A model generated the notes under the pieces. The model was not told the origin of the DNA. It worked only from the letters and a program-made list of their open reading frames with translations, and did not search any database. The position numbers and the translations under genes are program-made. A DNA stretch of 14,544 nucleotides from Flavobacteriaceae bacterium (lineage in GTDB: Bacteria; Bacteroidota; Bacteroidia; Flavobacteriales; Flavobacteriaceae): assembly GCA_029238555.1 (NCBI GenBank), contig JAQWFV010000077.1, positions 1 through 14,544 on the forward strand. Reading direction: 5' to 3'. Each line of letters begins with the position of its first letter. Positions within the stretch are counted from its first letter, which is position 1. Shown piece by piece: positions 1 through 5,964 of the stretch.

Positions 1-967
1 TTCCAAAAGTCCTACGTCCAATTATGGTGCCTATGTCATTGTCTTGTAAGGCCCCTGCAATTATTTCTGAAGCCGATGCGGAACGTTCATTGACCAGTAC
101 AAACACTGGTTTATTTTCAAAGGCGCCACCTGCGTTGGCTAAGGTAGTAGCTACCGTCCCTTTTTTGTTTTTGGTATATACAATGGGGGTGTTCGCGGGG
201 AGAAAGTCGTCGGATATTTGGGTGGCCATTCCCATATAACCGCCCAAATTGTCGCGCAGGTCTAGGATGAGTTGTTGGGCCCCTCCAGCTTTGAGTTCTG
301 CCAATGCGGCGCTGAATTCGTCATAGGTGGTGGCGGCAAATCGATTTATTTTCAGGTAGCCTAAAGTGCTGTCTAACATGCAGTATCCATTTACAGACAC
401 AATGGGAATGCGGTCCCGCTTTAGGGTGAAGTTTTGAAATGTACTATCTTTTTTTCTAAAGACCCTTAACCCAACTTCTGTGTTAATAGGGCCTTTGAGC
501 CTTTGCACCAATTCATCATTGGGCATGTTATTTCCGTAAAGGGTGTCTCCTTGGGCCAATAAAATTCGGTCTCCTGCCTGAATACCAGCTTTTTCACTGG
601 GCCCGCCAGCAACGGTTCTAATCACGGCCACAGAGTCTTTGTAGCGATAAAAATTAACCCCAATGCCTACAAAATCGCCCTGCATTTGTTCTGCTACTGC
701 GGAAGAAATGGTTTTGGGAATATAGACCGAATGAGGGTCTAGTTTGTCTAGTATCTCGTTGATGGTTACAGTGACAATACTGTCTGTGTTTACCGCGTCT
801 ACATAGTCCTCTTCAATAAAATTAAGCAGCCGTTGCATTTTTTCTTGGGCTACTTCAGAGGGACTCCCACTGAGCGCATAGGAACGTGCACCGCTTTGAC
901 TTCCAATGAGAATACCTGCCATTAAAATGGTGAGTGCTAAAAACAAACGAAATAGTTTTTGTCTCAT
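1..967 (-). CDS. S41 family C-terminal processing peptidase with PDZ domain (3' end cut by window edge)
   Basis: The 322 visible codons encode a CtpA/Prc-like serine protease that cleaves C-terminal tails of envelope proteins. Residues 1-25 form a hydrophobic signal or anchor segment, so the enzyme should act in the periplasm. A PDZ domain lies at about residues 95-175 (GIGV near 101, AGIQAGDRI near 127-135). The S41 catalytic core follows, with LILDLRDNLGG at 233-243 and ERSASASEI at 294-302. By analogy with E. coli Prc (Ser430/Lys455, 25 residues apart) the nucleophile should be Ser298. The general-base Lys would be residue 323, the first codon lost at the window edge; its one visible base is A, consistent with Lys. 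Start chosen at the only ATG before the signal segment. It is the last gene of a minus-strand cluster, 106 bases after the dCMP deaminase. Family is certain; the substrate is unknown. Confidence 0.93.
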   Translation of the reverse strand, partial: MRQKLFRLFLALTILMAGILIGSQSGARSYALSGSPSEVAQEKMQRLLNFIEEDYVDAVNTDSIVTVTINEILDKLDPHSVYIPKTISSAVAEQMQGDFVGIGVNFYRYKDSVAVIRTVAGGPSEKAGIQAGDRILLAQGDTLYGNNMPNDELVQRLKGPINTEVGLRVFRKKDSTFQNFTLKRDRIPIVSVNGYCMLDSTLGYLKINRFAATTYDEFSAALAELKAGGAQQLILDLRDNLGGYMGMATQISDDFLPANTPIVYTKNKKGTVATTLANAGGAFENKPVFVLVNERSASASEIIAGALQDNDIGTIIGRRTFG

Positions 968-1073
968 AGGAGGGCGTGTTTCTAAGTTAGATTACTTGCT
1001 TGGGTGGTTAGGTCAGGTTTTTAGTTTGGGTGGCTTGCTTAGGTTTTTAGGATTCGTTTTTAGATTGGGTGTT
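968..1073 (-). repeat. G-poor CA-rich operon spacer with short direct repeats
   Basis: This spacer between the dCMP deaminase stop and the S41 peptidase start has strong strand asymmetry: the transcribed strand is rich in A and C with few G. The octamer GTTTTTAG (plus-strand reading) occurs three times, at 1017-1024, 1043-1050 and 1056-1063. TTGGGTGG-like and CTTGCTT(A/G)GG-like words also recur. No terminator hairpin or clear TAnnTTTG promoter is seen. It may be an unstructured leader or simply slippage-expanded spacer DNA. Confidence 0.5.
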
Positions 1074-1514
1074 TTATTGAGTTGTTTCTTTAATAGGCAT
1101 ATGGCTGATAGTCACCCCTGCCTTGGCTAAAAAATCTATGCCAGTGGTGTCTCTGTAGGCTTTGGCATACACCACCCGTTTAATCCCGGCTTGGTGAATG
1201 AGTTTGCTGCATTCTTTACAAGGAGAAAGCGTAATATAGAGGGTGGCGCCCTGAGAAGATTGGGTAGAGGCCGCTACTTTGGAGAGTGCGTTGGCTTCTG
1301 CATGGAGTACATACCATTTGGTGTAGCCTTCTTCATCTTCACAAAAATTCTCAAAACCGGAGGGCGTTCCGTTGTATCCATCGGAGATAATCATGCGGTC
1401 TTTCACCACAATGGCTCCTACTTGTTTGCGCTTGCAATAGGATAATTTACCCCATTCGGCGGCCATTCTAAGGTAGGCTTGATCGTATTTTTCTTGTTTG
1501 TCTTCTCTGGTCAT
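1074..1514 (-). CDS. dCMP deaminase (ComEB-type zinc deaminase)
   Basis: The 146-residue protein is a cytosolic zinc-dependent cytidine/deoxycytidylate deaminase expected to convert dCMP to dUMP for thymidylate synthesis. The core motifs are visible: HAE at residues 71-73 (zinc ligand and proton shuttle) and SPCKEC at 97-102 (two zinc cysteines, C99 and C102). Also present are an N-terminal VGAIVVKD strand and the NGTPSGFENF loop (49-57) typical of dCMP rather than free-cytidine deaminases. Length fits the ComEB family. Its ATG overlaps the stop of the upstream HupE-like gene by one base (TAATG), which suggests translational coupling. In this lineage such a gene often lies next to an S41 peptidase and a HupE/UreJ protein; that is remembered family context. 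A tRNA or free-nucleoside deaminase is less likely given the motif set. Confidence 0.92.
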   Translation of the reverse strand: MTREDKQEKYDQAYLRMAAEWGKLSYCKRKQVGAIVVKDRMIISDGYNGTPSGFENFCEDEEGYTKWYVLHAEANALSKVAASTQSSQGATLYITLSPCKECSKLIHQAGIKRVVYAKAYRDTTGIDFLAKAGVTISHMPIKETTQ

Positions 1515-2113
1515 TACAAGGCGTCTAATAGAGCTACAAGGCTGTTATAGGTGAGGGGGAGTGTCACTAGCACAAGGGCAGAAGAAAGCACTATAACCCA
1601 CCTGGGTCTTTGAATTTTAAAGATAAGAATAAAAAGGGCACTGGCAAGCATCACCGTGCTGAGCACGGCCAATTGAGCCACTTCTATTCCTGCGGCAAAA
1701 CCTACTAAAGCGCTGTTTTTGGCTTCTTGTCCTTCTAGTAACATCTTGAAATAGTTGGAAAAGCCAAAGCCGTGGATGAGTCCAAATAGGGCGGTTGCTC
1801 CATAGGCAATGACCCCTGTTTTAGGCTGGTTGCTTTTAAGGGCGTTTTTAATATTGAGTCCCAGAAGTAATAAAATACTCAAGGGGATTAAGAATTCAAT
1901 GAGGGGGGCGTATATTTTGACAATCCCATACACAGACAGCACCAAAGAGATACAGTGGGTGAGGGTGAATACGGAGGCCAGTAGTACGGCAGATTTGATT
2001 TTTTTTAAGGCAAAGGGCAGGACTAAGGCAGTTAAAAACAGCACATGATCGTATCCGTTGGGGTCTAGAACATGTTTGAGACCCAGCTCTAAATAAAATA
2101 TCAATGTATCCAT
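1514..2113 (-). CDS. HupE/UreJ-family integral membrane protein
   Basis: The 199-residue protein is almost wholly hydrophobic, with about six to seven predicted membrane helices. It carries the His/Asp-rich motifs of the HupE/UreJ_2 family: GLKHVLDPNGYDHVLFL in the first segment, FTLTHCISL near residue 50, FGLIHGFGFS near 110, and GFAAGIEVAQLA near 138. Family members are proposed metal-ion permeases or accessory proteins; HupE and UreJ are linked to nickel supply in other bacteria. No hydrogenase or urease gene is visible here, so a nickel role should not be assumed. The gene starts 79 bases after the TerB/DnaJ gene and ends in a TAATG overlap with the dCMP deaminase, so it is very likely co-transcribed with both. 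Confidence 0.88.
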   Translation of the reverse strand: MDTLIFYLELGLKHVLDPNGYDHVLFLTALVLPFALKKIKSAVLLASVFTLTHCISLVLSVYGIVKIYAPLIEFLIPLSILLLLGLNIKNALKSNQPKTGVIAYGATALFGLIHGFGFSNYFKMLLEGQEAKNSALVGFAAGIEVAQLAVLSTVMLASALFILIFKIQRPRWVIVLSSALVLVTLPLTYNSLVALLDAL

Positions 2114-2192
2114 AGTGGTTTATTTTGGTGGTTTGGCGGTTTTTTTTTGACTTTGTGGTTTATTTTGGTTTTGCAGTTTTTTTGGCGGCTTA
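2114..2192 (-). repeat. CA-rich operon spacer with 15-bp direct repeat
   Basis: Between the TerB/DnaJ stop and the HupE-like start, the 15-mer GTGGTTTATTTTGGT (plus-strand reading) occurs twice, at 2115-2129 and 2155-2169, 40 bases apart. Each copy is followed by a looser GGCGG plus T-run block. As in the 968-1073 spacer, the transcribed strand is nearly free of G. No hairpin terminator is seen, which supports read-through along the operon. Confidence 0.5.
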
Positions 2193-2924
2193 TTACATGC
2201 CGCGTTCTTTTTGAATGGCTTCGTAGGCCTTTTGCACTTGTTTGAATTTTTCTTCTGCTCCGCGTTTTATAGCGGCATCTTCAGTAATGACGCGGTCTGG
2301 ATGGTATTTCTTGGCCATGTCTCTGTAGGCTTTTTTTACGGCTGCATCCGTAGCGTTTTTTTCAACCTCTAAAATGGTGTAAGCACCATCTGTTGCCTCA
2401 ATAAACATGGCTTTTATAGAGTTAAAATCAGCAGAACCTAGGCGTAATAAACGGGCAATTTCTTCCAGTTTGCTGACCTCTGGCGCGCTTACATGGCCGT
2501 CTGCCTTGGCAATATTAAAAAGAAAGTGCAACAGTTGAAGCTTGAGTTCGTAGGGGGCTCGCTGGTTTATTTTTTGGCACAAACTGTCTAGTGACAGGTC
2601 TTTTTTGTCTACGGCCTCATTAAAAGTTCTAAAAATGGCATTGGCCCTTTGCTGTCCGTAGGTCTGAATAAAATAGCGTTTAACAAATTCCTTTTCTGCA
2701 GGGCTTACCTGTCCGTCTGCTTTAATCACTACCGCGCACAAAGAGAGTAAGTGCAGCTCAAAATCTTGAGAAGACACTGGTCTTTGACTGGTAAAACTGC
2801 CAAAAGAAGGGCCTTTTTTACCCGATTGTAGCATGTCTACAAAACTGCCTAGGAAATATCCAGCAACTGCTCCGGGAAATCTAAAAAAAATAAAGCCCAG
2901 TAGGGCTGCCAACCATTTAGTCAT
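2193..2924 (-). CDS. Membrane-anchored TerB/DnaJ co-chaperone (DjlA-like)
   Basis: The 243-residue protein has an N-terminal hydrophobic segment (about 4-30) that should anchor it in the inner membrane. A central TerB-like helical domain follows (about 55-165), with two acidic repeats, KADGQVSPAEKE at 68-79 and KADGHVSAPEV at 140-150. The C-terminal J domain (about 180-243) carries the HPD motif at 208-210, which stimulates DnaK ATPase activity. The order TM-TerB-J matches DjlA, so a DnaK co-chaperone acting at the membrane is inferred. The reading frame can be extended to an ATG at 2981, but the start at 2924 is preferred. A -7 box (2939-2946) sits 14 bases upstream of 2924, inside the longer version, and the extra residues before MTKW disrupt the anchor pattern. 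It is the first gene of the minus-strand operon. Confidence 0.88.
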   Translation of the reverse strand: MTKWLAALLGFIFFRFPGAVAGYFLGSFVDMLQSGKKGPSFGSFTSQRPVSSQDFELHLLSLCAVVIKADGQVSPAEKEFVKRYFIQTYGQQRANAIFRTFNEAVDKKDLSLDSLCQKINQRAPYELKLQLLHFLFNIAKADGHVSAPEVSKLEEIARLLRLGSADFNSIKAMFIEATDGAYTILEVEKNATDAAVKKAYRDMAKKYHPDRVITEDAAIKRGAEEKFKQVQKAYEAIQKERGM

Positions 2925-2938
2925 TGTCAAAATTTTAT

Positions 2939-2946
2939 CAAAGATA
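2939..2946 (-). promoter_or_regulatory. Candidate -7 promoter box for the TerB/DnaJ operon
   Basis: On the minus strand the sequence reads TATCTTTG, an exact match to the Bacteroidota -7 consensus TAnnTTTG, ending 14 bases before the chosen ATG. No convincing -33 TTTG is present at the usual spacing, so the call rests on the -7 box and position. It decides the downstream start codon over the one at 2981. Confidence 0.55.
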
Positions 2947-3012
2947 CTTTTTTCACAAAAAATGCAGGATAAACTAATCATAAGATGTGTTAAAAATTAT
3001 GGCCGTATGTTG

Positions 3013-3020
3013 TACCTTTG
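3013..3020 (+). promoter_or_regulatory. Candidate -7 promoter box for the bacilliredoxin gene
   Basis: TACCTTTG matches TAnnTTTG exactly and lies 25 bases before the ATG at 3046, giving a leader of roughly 20 bases. A weak TGTT at 2988-2991 could stand in for the -33 element. Together with the box at 2939-2946 it makes a divergent promoter pair. Confidence 0.55.
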
Positions 3021-3045
3021 TAGGGTAAAAAAAAATTAAGCAAGG

Positions 3046-3456
3046 ATGTATCCAGAAGAATTTGTAAAACCAATGAGACAAGACCTTGCCCAGGCAGGTT
3101 TTCAAGAATTATTTACAGCAGAAGCTGTAGCAGAAGCAGTCAATGCTTCCGGGACTACTTTGGTCGTGGTAAACTCTGTTTGCGGATGTGCCGCAGCCAA
3201 TGCCAGACCCGCTGCAAAAATGAGTTTGACCAATGCTAAGGTGCCCAGCCGTGCCGTAACTGTATTTGCAGGTGTAGATACAGATGCAGTGGACCAAGCA
3301 AGAAATATGATGGTTCCTTTTCCTCCTTCTTCACCTTCTATGGCTTTGTTTAAAGACGGAGAATTGGTACATATGATTGAGCGTCACCACATTGAAGGTC
3401 GTGCTGCTCAAGCCATTGCAGAGAATTTAATGGAAGCGTACAATGAATTTTGTTAA
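3046..3456 (+). CDS. Bacilliredoxin, BrxA/BrxB (YphP/YqiW) family
   Basis: The 136-residue cytosolic protein is a thioredoxin-fold bacilliredoxin, formerly DUF1094. The CGC redox motif is at residues 46-48 inside VNSVCGCAAANARP, the signature of BrxA/BrxB; the conserved start MYPEEFVKPMRQDL and the PPSSPSMALFKDGELVHMIERH segment (about 93-114) also fit. Family members reduce mixed disulfides between bacillithiol and proteins; C46 would attack and C48 would resolve. Whether this organism makes bacillithiol cannot be read here, though bacillithiol genes are known in Bacteroidota. The last residue is another Cys (136), unusual in position and possibly reactive. The gene has its own candidate promoter at 3013 and its own terminator 17 bases after the stop. 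Confidence 0.93.
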   Translation: MYPEEFVKPMRQDLAQAGFQELFTAEAVAEAVNASGTTLVVVNSVCGCAAANARPAAKMSLTNAKVPSRAVTVFAGVDTDAVDQARNMMVPFPPSSPSMALFKDGELVHMIERHHIEGRAAQAIAENLMEAYNEFC

Positions 3457-3473
3457 ATAGCTTCCAATGACTT

Positions 3474-3505
3474 AAAAAAAACCACCCAATTGCGGTGGTT
3501 TTTTT
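3474..3505 (+). terminator. Rho-independent terminator after the bacilliredoxin gene
   Basis: ACCACC (3481-3486) pairs with GGTGGT (3494-3499) around a 7-base loop. The stem is extended by an A-run before it (3474-3480) and a T-run after it (3500-3505). Because both flanks are homopolymeric it could work in both directions. It ends only 11 bases before the plsC ATG. Confidence 0.85.
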
Positions 3506-3516
3506 ATTTTTACCCC

Positions 3517-4254
3517 ATGAAAAGACTGCTCTCTTATCCTTTAACGGTACTGTATTTTTTGGCTTTTGGACTCTGCCTGGTAGTGTTCCATCCCATTCAA
3601 GTTATTGCTTTTAGGGTTTTCGGTTATGAGCCCCATAGGCGAGTGGTAGCGACTTTAAACGCCTGTCTTATGGGGACTACGCGAATTCTAGGGACCCGTT
3701 ATACCATTAAAGGGCTGAATCATTTGCCTCAAAATAAAGCGGTTATTTTGGTGGCCAACCACCAGAGCATGTACGACATACTCCCAATTATATGGCGCTT
3801 GAGGCGTTTACACCCCAAGTTTGTATCTAAGGCCTCTCTAGGAAAAGGCATTCCTTCTGTATCTTACAATTTAAGACACGGCGGTTCTGTGCTGATCGAT
3901 CGTGGAGACGGCAGGCAGGCAGTTGCTGCCATTGCAGGATTGGGAGATTATATAGAAAAACACCAACGTTGTGCAGTGATCTTTCCAGAAGGAACAAGGT
4001 CCAGAGATGGAAAGCCCAAGCCTTTTCAGCGCACAGGATTAAAAGTGTTGTTAAAGAAGGCACCCTCTGCGGTTTTATTGCCTGTGACCATTAATGGGTC
4101 TTGGAAAATGGTGCGTTGGGGACAGTTCCCACTGGGTATTGGCAGCCGTATTGAACTCATTATACATCCTGAGGTGGCGCAAGAGACCTATCCAGATGCA
4201 GAGGCTTTAATTAGTGCAGTAGAAACCACTATTGGCGAAAGCATTCGGGCTTAG
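3517..4254 (+). CDS. plsC: 1-acyl-sn-glycerol-3-phosphate acyltransferase (PlsC family)
   Basis: The 245-residue protein should acylate lysophosphatidic acid to phosphatidic acid at the cytosolic face of the inner membrane, in phospholipid synthesis. An N-terminal hydrophobic segment (about 8-33) anchors it. The acyltransferase motifs are in order: NHQSMYD at 81-87 (the HX4D catalytic pair, H82 and D87), GSVLIDR near 123-129, FPEGTRSRDG at 156-165 (phosphate-binding EGTR), and LPVTINGS at 188-195. The ATG at 3517 is chosen; an in-frame TTG at 3490 would lie in the loop of the preceding terminator. The upstream terminator ends 11 bases before this start, so its promoter must overlap the hairpin or expression relies on read-through. 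The stop overlaps the stop of the convergent small membrane protein. Specificity within the PlsC family (lyso-PA versus lyso-ornithine lipids) is not provable from motifs. Confidence 0.9.
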   Translation: MKRLLSYPLTVLYFLAFGLCLVVFHPIQVIAFRVFGYEPHRRVVATLNACLMGTTRILGTRYTIKGLNHLPQNKAVILVANHQSMYDILPIIWRLRRLHPKFVSKASLGKGIPSVSYNLRHGGSVLIDRGDGRQAVAAIAGLGDYIEKHQRCAVIFPEGTRSRDGKPKPFQRTGLKVLLKKAPSAVLLPVTINGSWKMVRWGQFPLGIGSRIELIIHPEVAQETYPDAEALISAVETTIGESIRA

Positions 4255-4451
4255 CGCTTGGTTTTTTCTTCTATTTTTTTGGAGATAAACAGAATCACCA
4301 ACAACACTGCAGCAGCTAAGGCAGCTATAGCAGAAACAGATGCTACAAAATTTTTGTCTGCAAACAAGTCTGAATAGTCTATCAAATACAAATTATAGCC
4401 GCCCAATACTAAGGCAGCAGTCAGTAAAACGAAAAAGAGTATTTTGTTCAT
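4251..4451 (-). CDS. Small two-helix membrane protein, function unknown
   Basis: The 66-residue protein has two predicted membrane helices, at about residues 3-24 and 37-57, joined by a short acidic loop, and a lysine/arginine-rich tail (SKKIEEKTKR) that should face the cytoplasm. No family motif is recognised. It starts 9 bases after the MarC-family stop, so the two are very likely one transcript and it may be a partner of that protein. Its TAA overlaps the convergent plsC TAG (plus strand TTAG at 4251-4254), leaving no room for a conventional terminator between them. The tight operon spacing and clean membrane topology argue for a real gene. Confidence 0.72.
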   Translation of the reverse strand: MNKILFFVLLTAALVLGGYNLYLIDYSDLFADKNFVASVSAIAALAAAVLLVILFISKKIEEKTKR

Positions 4452-4460
4452 AAGCTGGTT

Positions 4461-5045
4461 TTAGGCGTTGAATAAGACGTTTATATTAGCGGCAAAAAGT
4501 TTTACGGCAATAGCCAACAAAATTACGCCAAATACTTTTCTAATGACAGAGAGGCCATTCTTCCCAAGGACACTTTCTATACGCCTAGATGATTTAAGTA
4601 CCAAGTACACAAAAATGATGTTCACGATTATGGCTACAATAATGTTTTCTACATAGAACTCTGCTCGGATAGAAAGTAAAGTAGTGATAGTTCCCGCTCC
4701 TGCAATAAGCGGGAATGCGATGGGGACAATAGAGGCAGATTCTGGCTCGTCGTCTTTGTAAAGGGTAATACCTAAAATCATTTCTATGGCCAGGAAGAAG
4801 ATGACCAAGGCCCCTGCAACGGCAAACGAATTTACATCTATGCCAATGAGGTTTAATATTTCTTCTCCAATAAACAAAAAAGCGACCATGATAATCCCCG
4901 CCACTATGGAGGCTTTTTCAGATTGAATATGGCCTACTTTATTTCTGAGACTAATGATAACTGGAACAGAACCCACTATGTCTATTACGGCAAAAAGCAC
5001 CATGCTTGCGGTGATTATTTCTTTAAAATTAAAGTGGAATTCCAT
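4461..5045 (-). CDS. MarC-family integral membrane protein
   Basis: The 194-residue protein has about six membrane helices and the MarC (UPF0056) signature: an early segment with ASMVLFAVIDIVGSVPVIISL (about 13-33, the usual NPIG-type region) and PIAFPLIAGAGTITTLLS near 107-124. Length is normal for the family. MarC was named for a multiple antibiotic resistance locus, but that role was not upheld, and the transport substrate is unknown. It is the first gene of a two-gene minus-strand unit with the 66-residue membrane protein. A 120-base divergent spacer separates it from the DUF3109 gene. The start has no alternative close by and coincides with the beginning of the amphipathic leader. Confidence 0.88.
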   Translation of the reverse strand: MEFHFNFKEIITASMVLFAVIDIVGSVPVIISLRNKVGHIQSEKASIVAGIIMVAFLFIGEEILNLIGIDVNSFAVAGALVIFFLAIEMILGITLYKDDEPESASIVPIAFPLIAGAGTITTLLSIRAEFYVENIIVAIIVNIIFVYLVLKSSRRIESVLGKNGLSVIRKVFGVILLAIAVKLFAANINVLFNA

Positions 5046-5118
5046 GTGTTTTGGTTTTGTGGATGATTGTGGGGCTTACTGTAAATGTTAGCGGGATAAA
5101 ACCCTTCTTTTTGCGCAG

Positions 5119-5126
5119 CAAATTTA
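5119..5126 (-). promoter_or_regulatory. Candidate -7 promoter box for the MarC gene
   Basis: On the minus strand this reads TAAATTTG, an exact TAnnTTTG match, about 74 bases before the MarC ATG. No good -33 element is seen, and the sequence is AT-rich, so chance is possible. The implied leader is long and, on the transcribed strand, rich in A and C. Confidence 0.35.
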
Positions 5127-5140
5127 AGGCTTTTTTATGG

Positions 5141-5148
5141 TATATTTG
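5141..5148 (+). promoter_or_regulatory. Candidate -7 promoter box for the DUF3109 gene
   Basis: TATATTTG matches TAnnTTTG exactly and ends 17 bases before the ATG at 5166, leaving a leader of about 10-14 bases. No clean -33 TTTG occurs at the usual 19-21 base spacing. Confidence 0.55.
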
Positions 5149-5165
5149 CCCCTAAATTTAAGCGC

Positions 5166-5765
5166 ATGTTTCAAATCCAAAAAACCCTTGTTTCAGAAGA
5201 TCTTTTAGAACACGATTTTGTGTGTAATCTGAGTGCTTGTAAAGGAGCTTGTTGCGTAGATGGAGACGCAGGAGCGCCCTTGGAGGAAAAAGAAACAGAG
5301 ATTTTGGTAGACCTATACAGTAGTGTTAAGCCTTTTTTGAGGCCCGAGGGAATTGCGGCAATTGAAGACCAAGGCGCCTTTGTAAAAGGAGACGACGGCG
5401 AGTGGGAAACCCCACTGGTCAATGGCTCAGAATGCGCCTATGTTATATTTGATGAAAAGGGTATTACTAAGTGCGGTTTGGAGGCCGCTTATAATGCTGG
5501 AGTGACCAAATGGAAAAAACCAGTATCCTGTCATTTATACCCTGTTCGCACCAGAGAATACAGTGAATTTACAGCAGTGAATTACCACCAATGGGGTATT
5601 TGTTCAGACGCTTGTTCACTAGGCGCGGAACTTTCTGTCCCTGTTTACGTCTTTGTAAAAGAAGCACTGATCAGAAAATTTGGCGCCGCTTGGTATGAAG
5701 AATTGACCCTTGTTGCAGCCACCCTAAAAGCCACACAAAATACATCTGAGGGCAACAAAAATTAG
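5166..5765 (+). CDS. DUF3109 family cysteine-rich protein
   Basis: The 199-residue soluble protein belongs to DUF3109, common in Bacteroidota and of unknown function. Nine cysteines are visible: C20, C25, C29 and C30 in an N-terminal CNLSACKGACC block, then C90, C103, C122 (in KPVSCHLYPVR), C146 and C150 (GICSDAC). The CKGACC block resembles the CxxxCC type of the YkgJ-like iron-sulfur/zinc cluster proteins, so metal or cluster binding is likely, but that is inference. The start is supported by the candidate promoter just upstream. The stop overlaps a weak possible hairpin followed by a T-run. It is followed 199 bases later by nrdB and need not share its transcript. Confidence 0.9.
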   Translation: MFQIQKTLVSEDLLEHDFVCNLSACKGACCVDGDAGAPLEEKETEILVDLYSSVKPFLRPEGIAAIEDQGAFVKGDDGEWETPLVNGSECAYVIFDEKGITKCGLEAAYNAGVTKWKKPVSCHLYPVRTREYSEFTAVNYHQWGICSDACSLGAELSVPVYVFVKEALIRKFGAAWYEELTLVAATLKATQNTSEGNKN

Positions 5766-5777
5766 GCCTCTTTTTTT
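5748..5777 (+). terminator. Possible weak terminator overlapping the DUF3109 stop
   Basis: GAGG (5748-5751) can pair with CCTC (5767-5770) and is followed directly by seven T. The stem is only four pairs plus a mismatch and the loop is long, so this is a weak candidate. A second run of T follows at 5781-5788. Confidence 0.3.
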
Positions 5778-5834
5778 CATTTTTTTTATTGCCTCATCGC
5801 ATCCTAGTGAGGGCGGGGCTTAGACCTACATTTC

Positions 5835-5862
5835 AACATTATGTGTTAAAAACTTTAGTGTT
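5835..5862 (+). promoter_or_regulatory. Tandem 13-bp repeat upstream of nrdB, possible operator
   Basis: AACATTATGTGTT (5835-5847) and AAACTTTAGTGTT (5850-5862) share 9 of 13 bases and are 15 bases apart start to start; both are followed by AA. Each is also an imperfect palindrome (AAC...GTT). The pair lies about 100-130 bases before the nrdB ATG. Ribonucleotide reductase genes are often controlled by NrdR at paired boxes, but neither the words nor the spacing match the NrdR consensus closely. Confidence 0.3.
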
Positions 5863-5923
5863 AAGTCTCTGCTTTGGAGGTCAGAACTCGAACATTTTTC
5901 TTCATCTTTGTTAAGCGAGTAAA

Positions 5924-5935
5924 GCACTTTTGTGC
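5924..5935 (+). promoter_or_regulatory. Short perfect dyad just before nrdB
   Basis: GCAC-TTTT-GTGC forms a perfect four-pair inverted repeat 29 bases before the nrdB ATG. It could be an operator half-site pair or a small 5'-leader hairpin; chance is not excluded. Confidence 0.25.
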
Positions 5936-5964
5936 GCTGTGAAAAAATCAAAAAAAAAGACCCA

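Noticed and set aside
24..239. Plus-strand open frame inside the S41 peptidase region
   Set aside because: The minus strand is open throughout with S41 and PDZ motifs; the plus-strand frame is a shadow.
1191..1445. Plus-strand open frame antisense to the dCMP deaminase
   Set aside because: The minus-strand frame has complete deaminase motifs; this one has none and is a shadow of it.
2925..2981. 19-residue N-terminal extension of the TerB/DnaJ protein
   Set aside because: An exact TAnnTTTG box lies inside the extension and the downstream ATG fits the DjlA-like anchor.
3490..3516. TTG start for plsC
   Set aside because: It falls in the loop of the preceding terminator; the ATG at 3517 begins the normal hydrophobic anchor.
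5835..5862. NrdR box pair upstream of nrdB
   Set aside because: The words lack the ACAC-AT-rich-GTGT form and the 15-base period is half the usual box spacing, so it is kept only as a generic repeat.
5932..5964. GTG start for nrdB
   Set aside because: The added residues are not part of the R2 family and come from A-rich leader sequence; ATG at 5965 fits family length.
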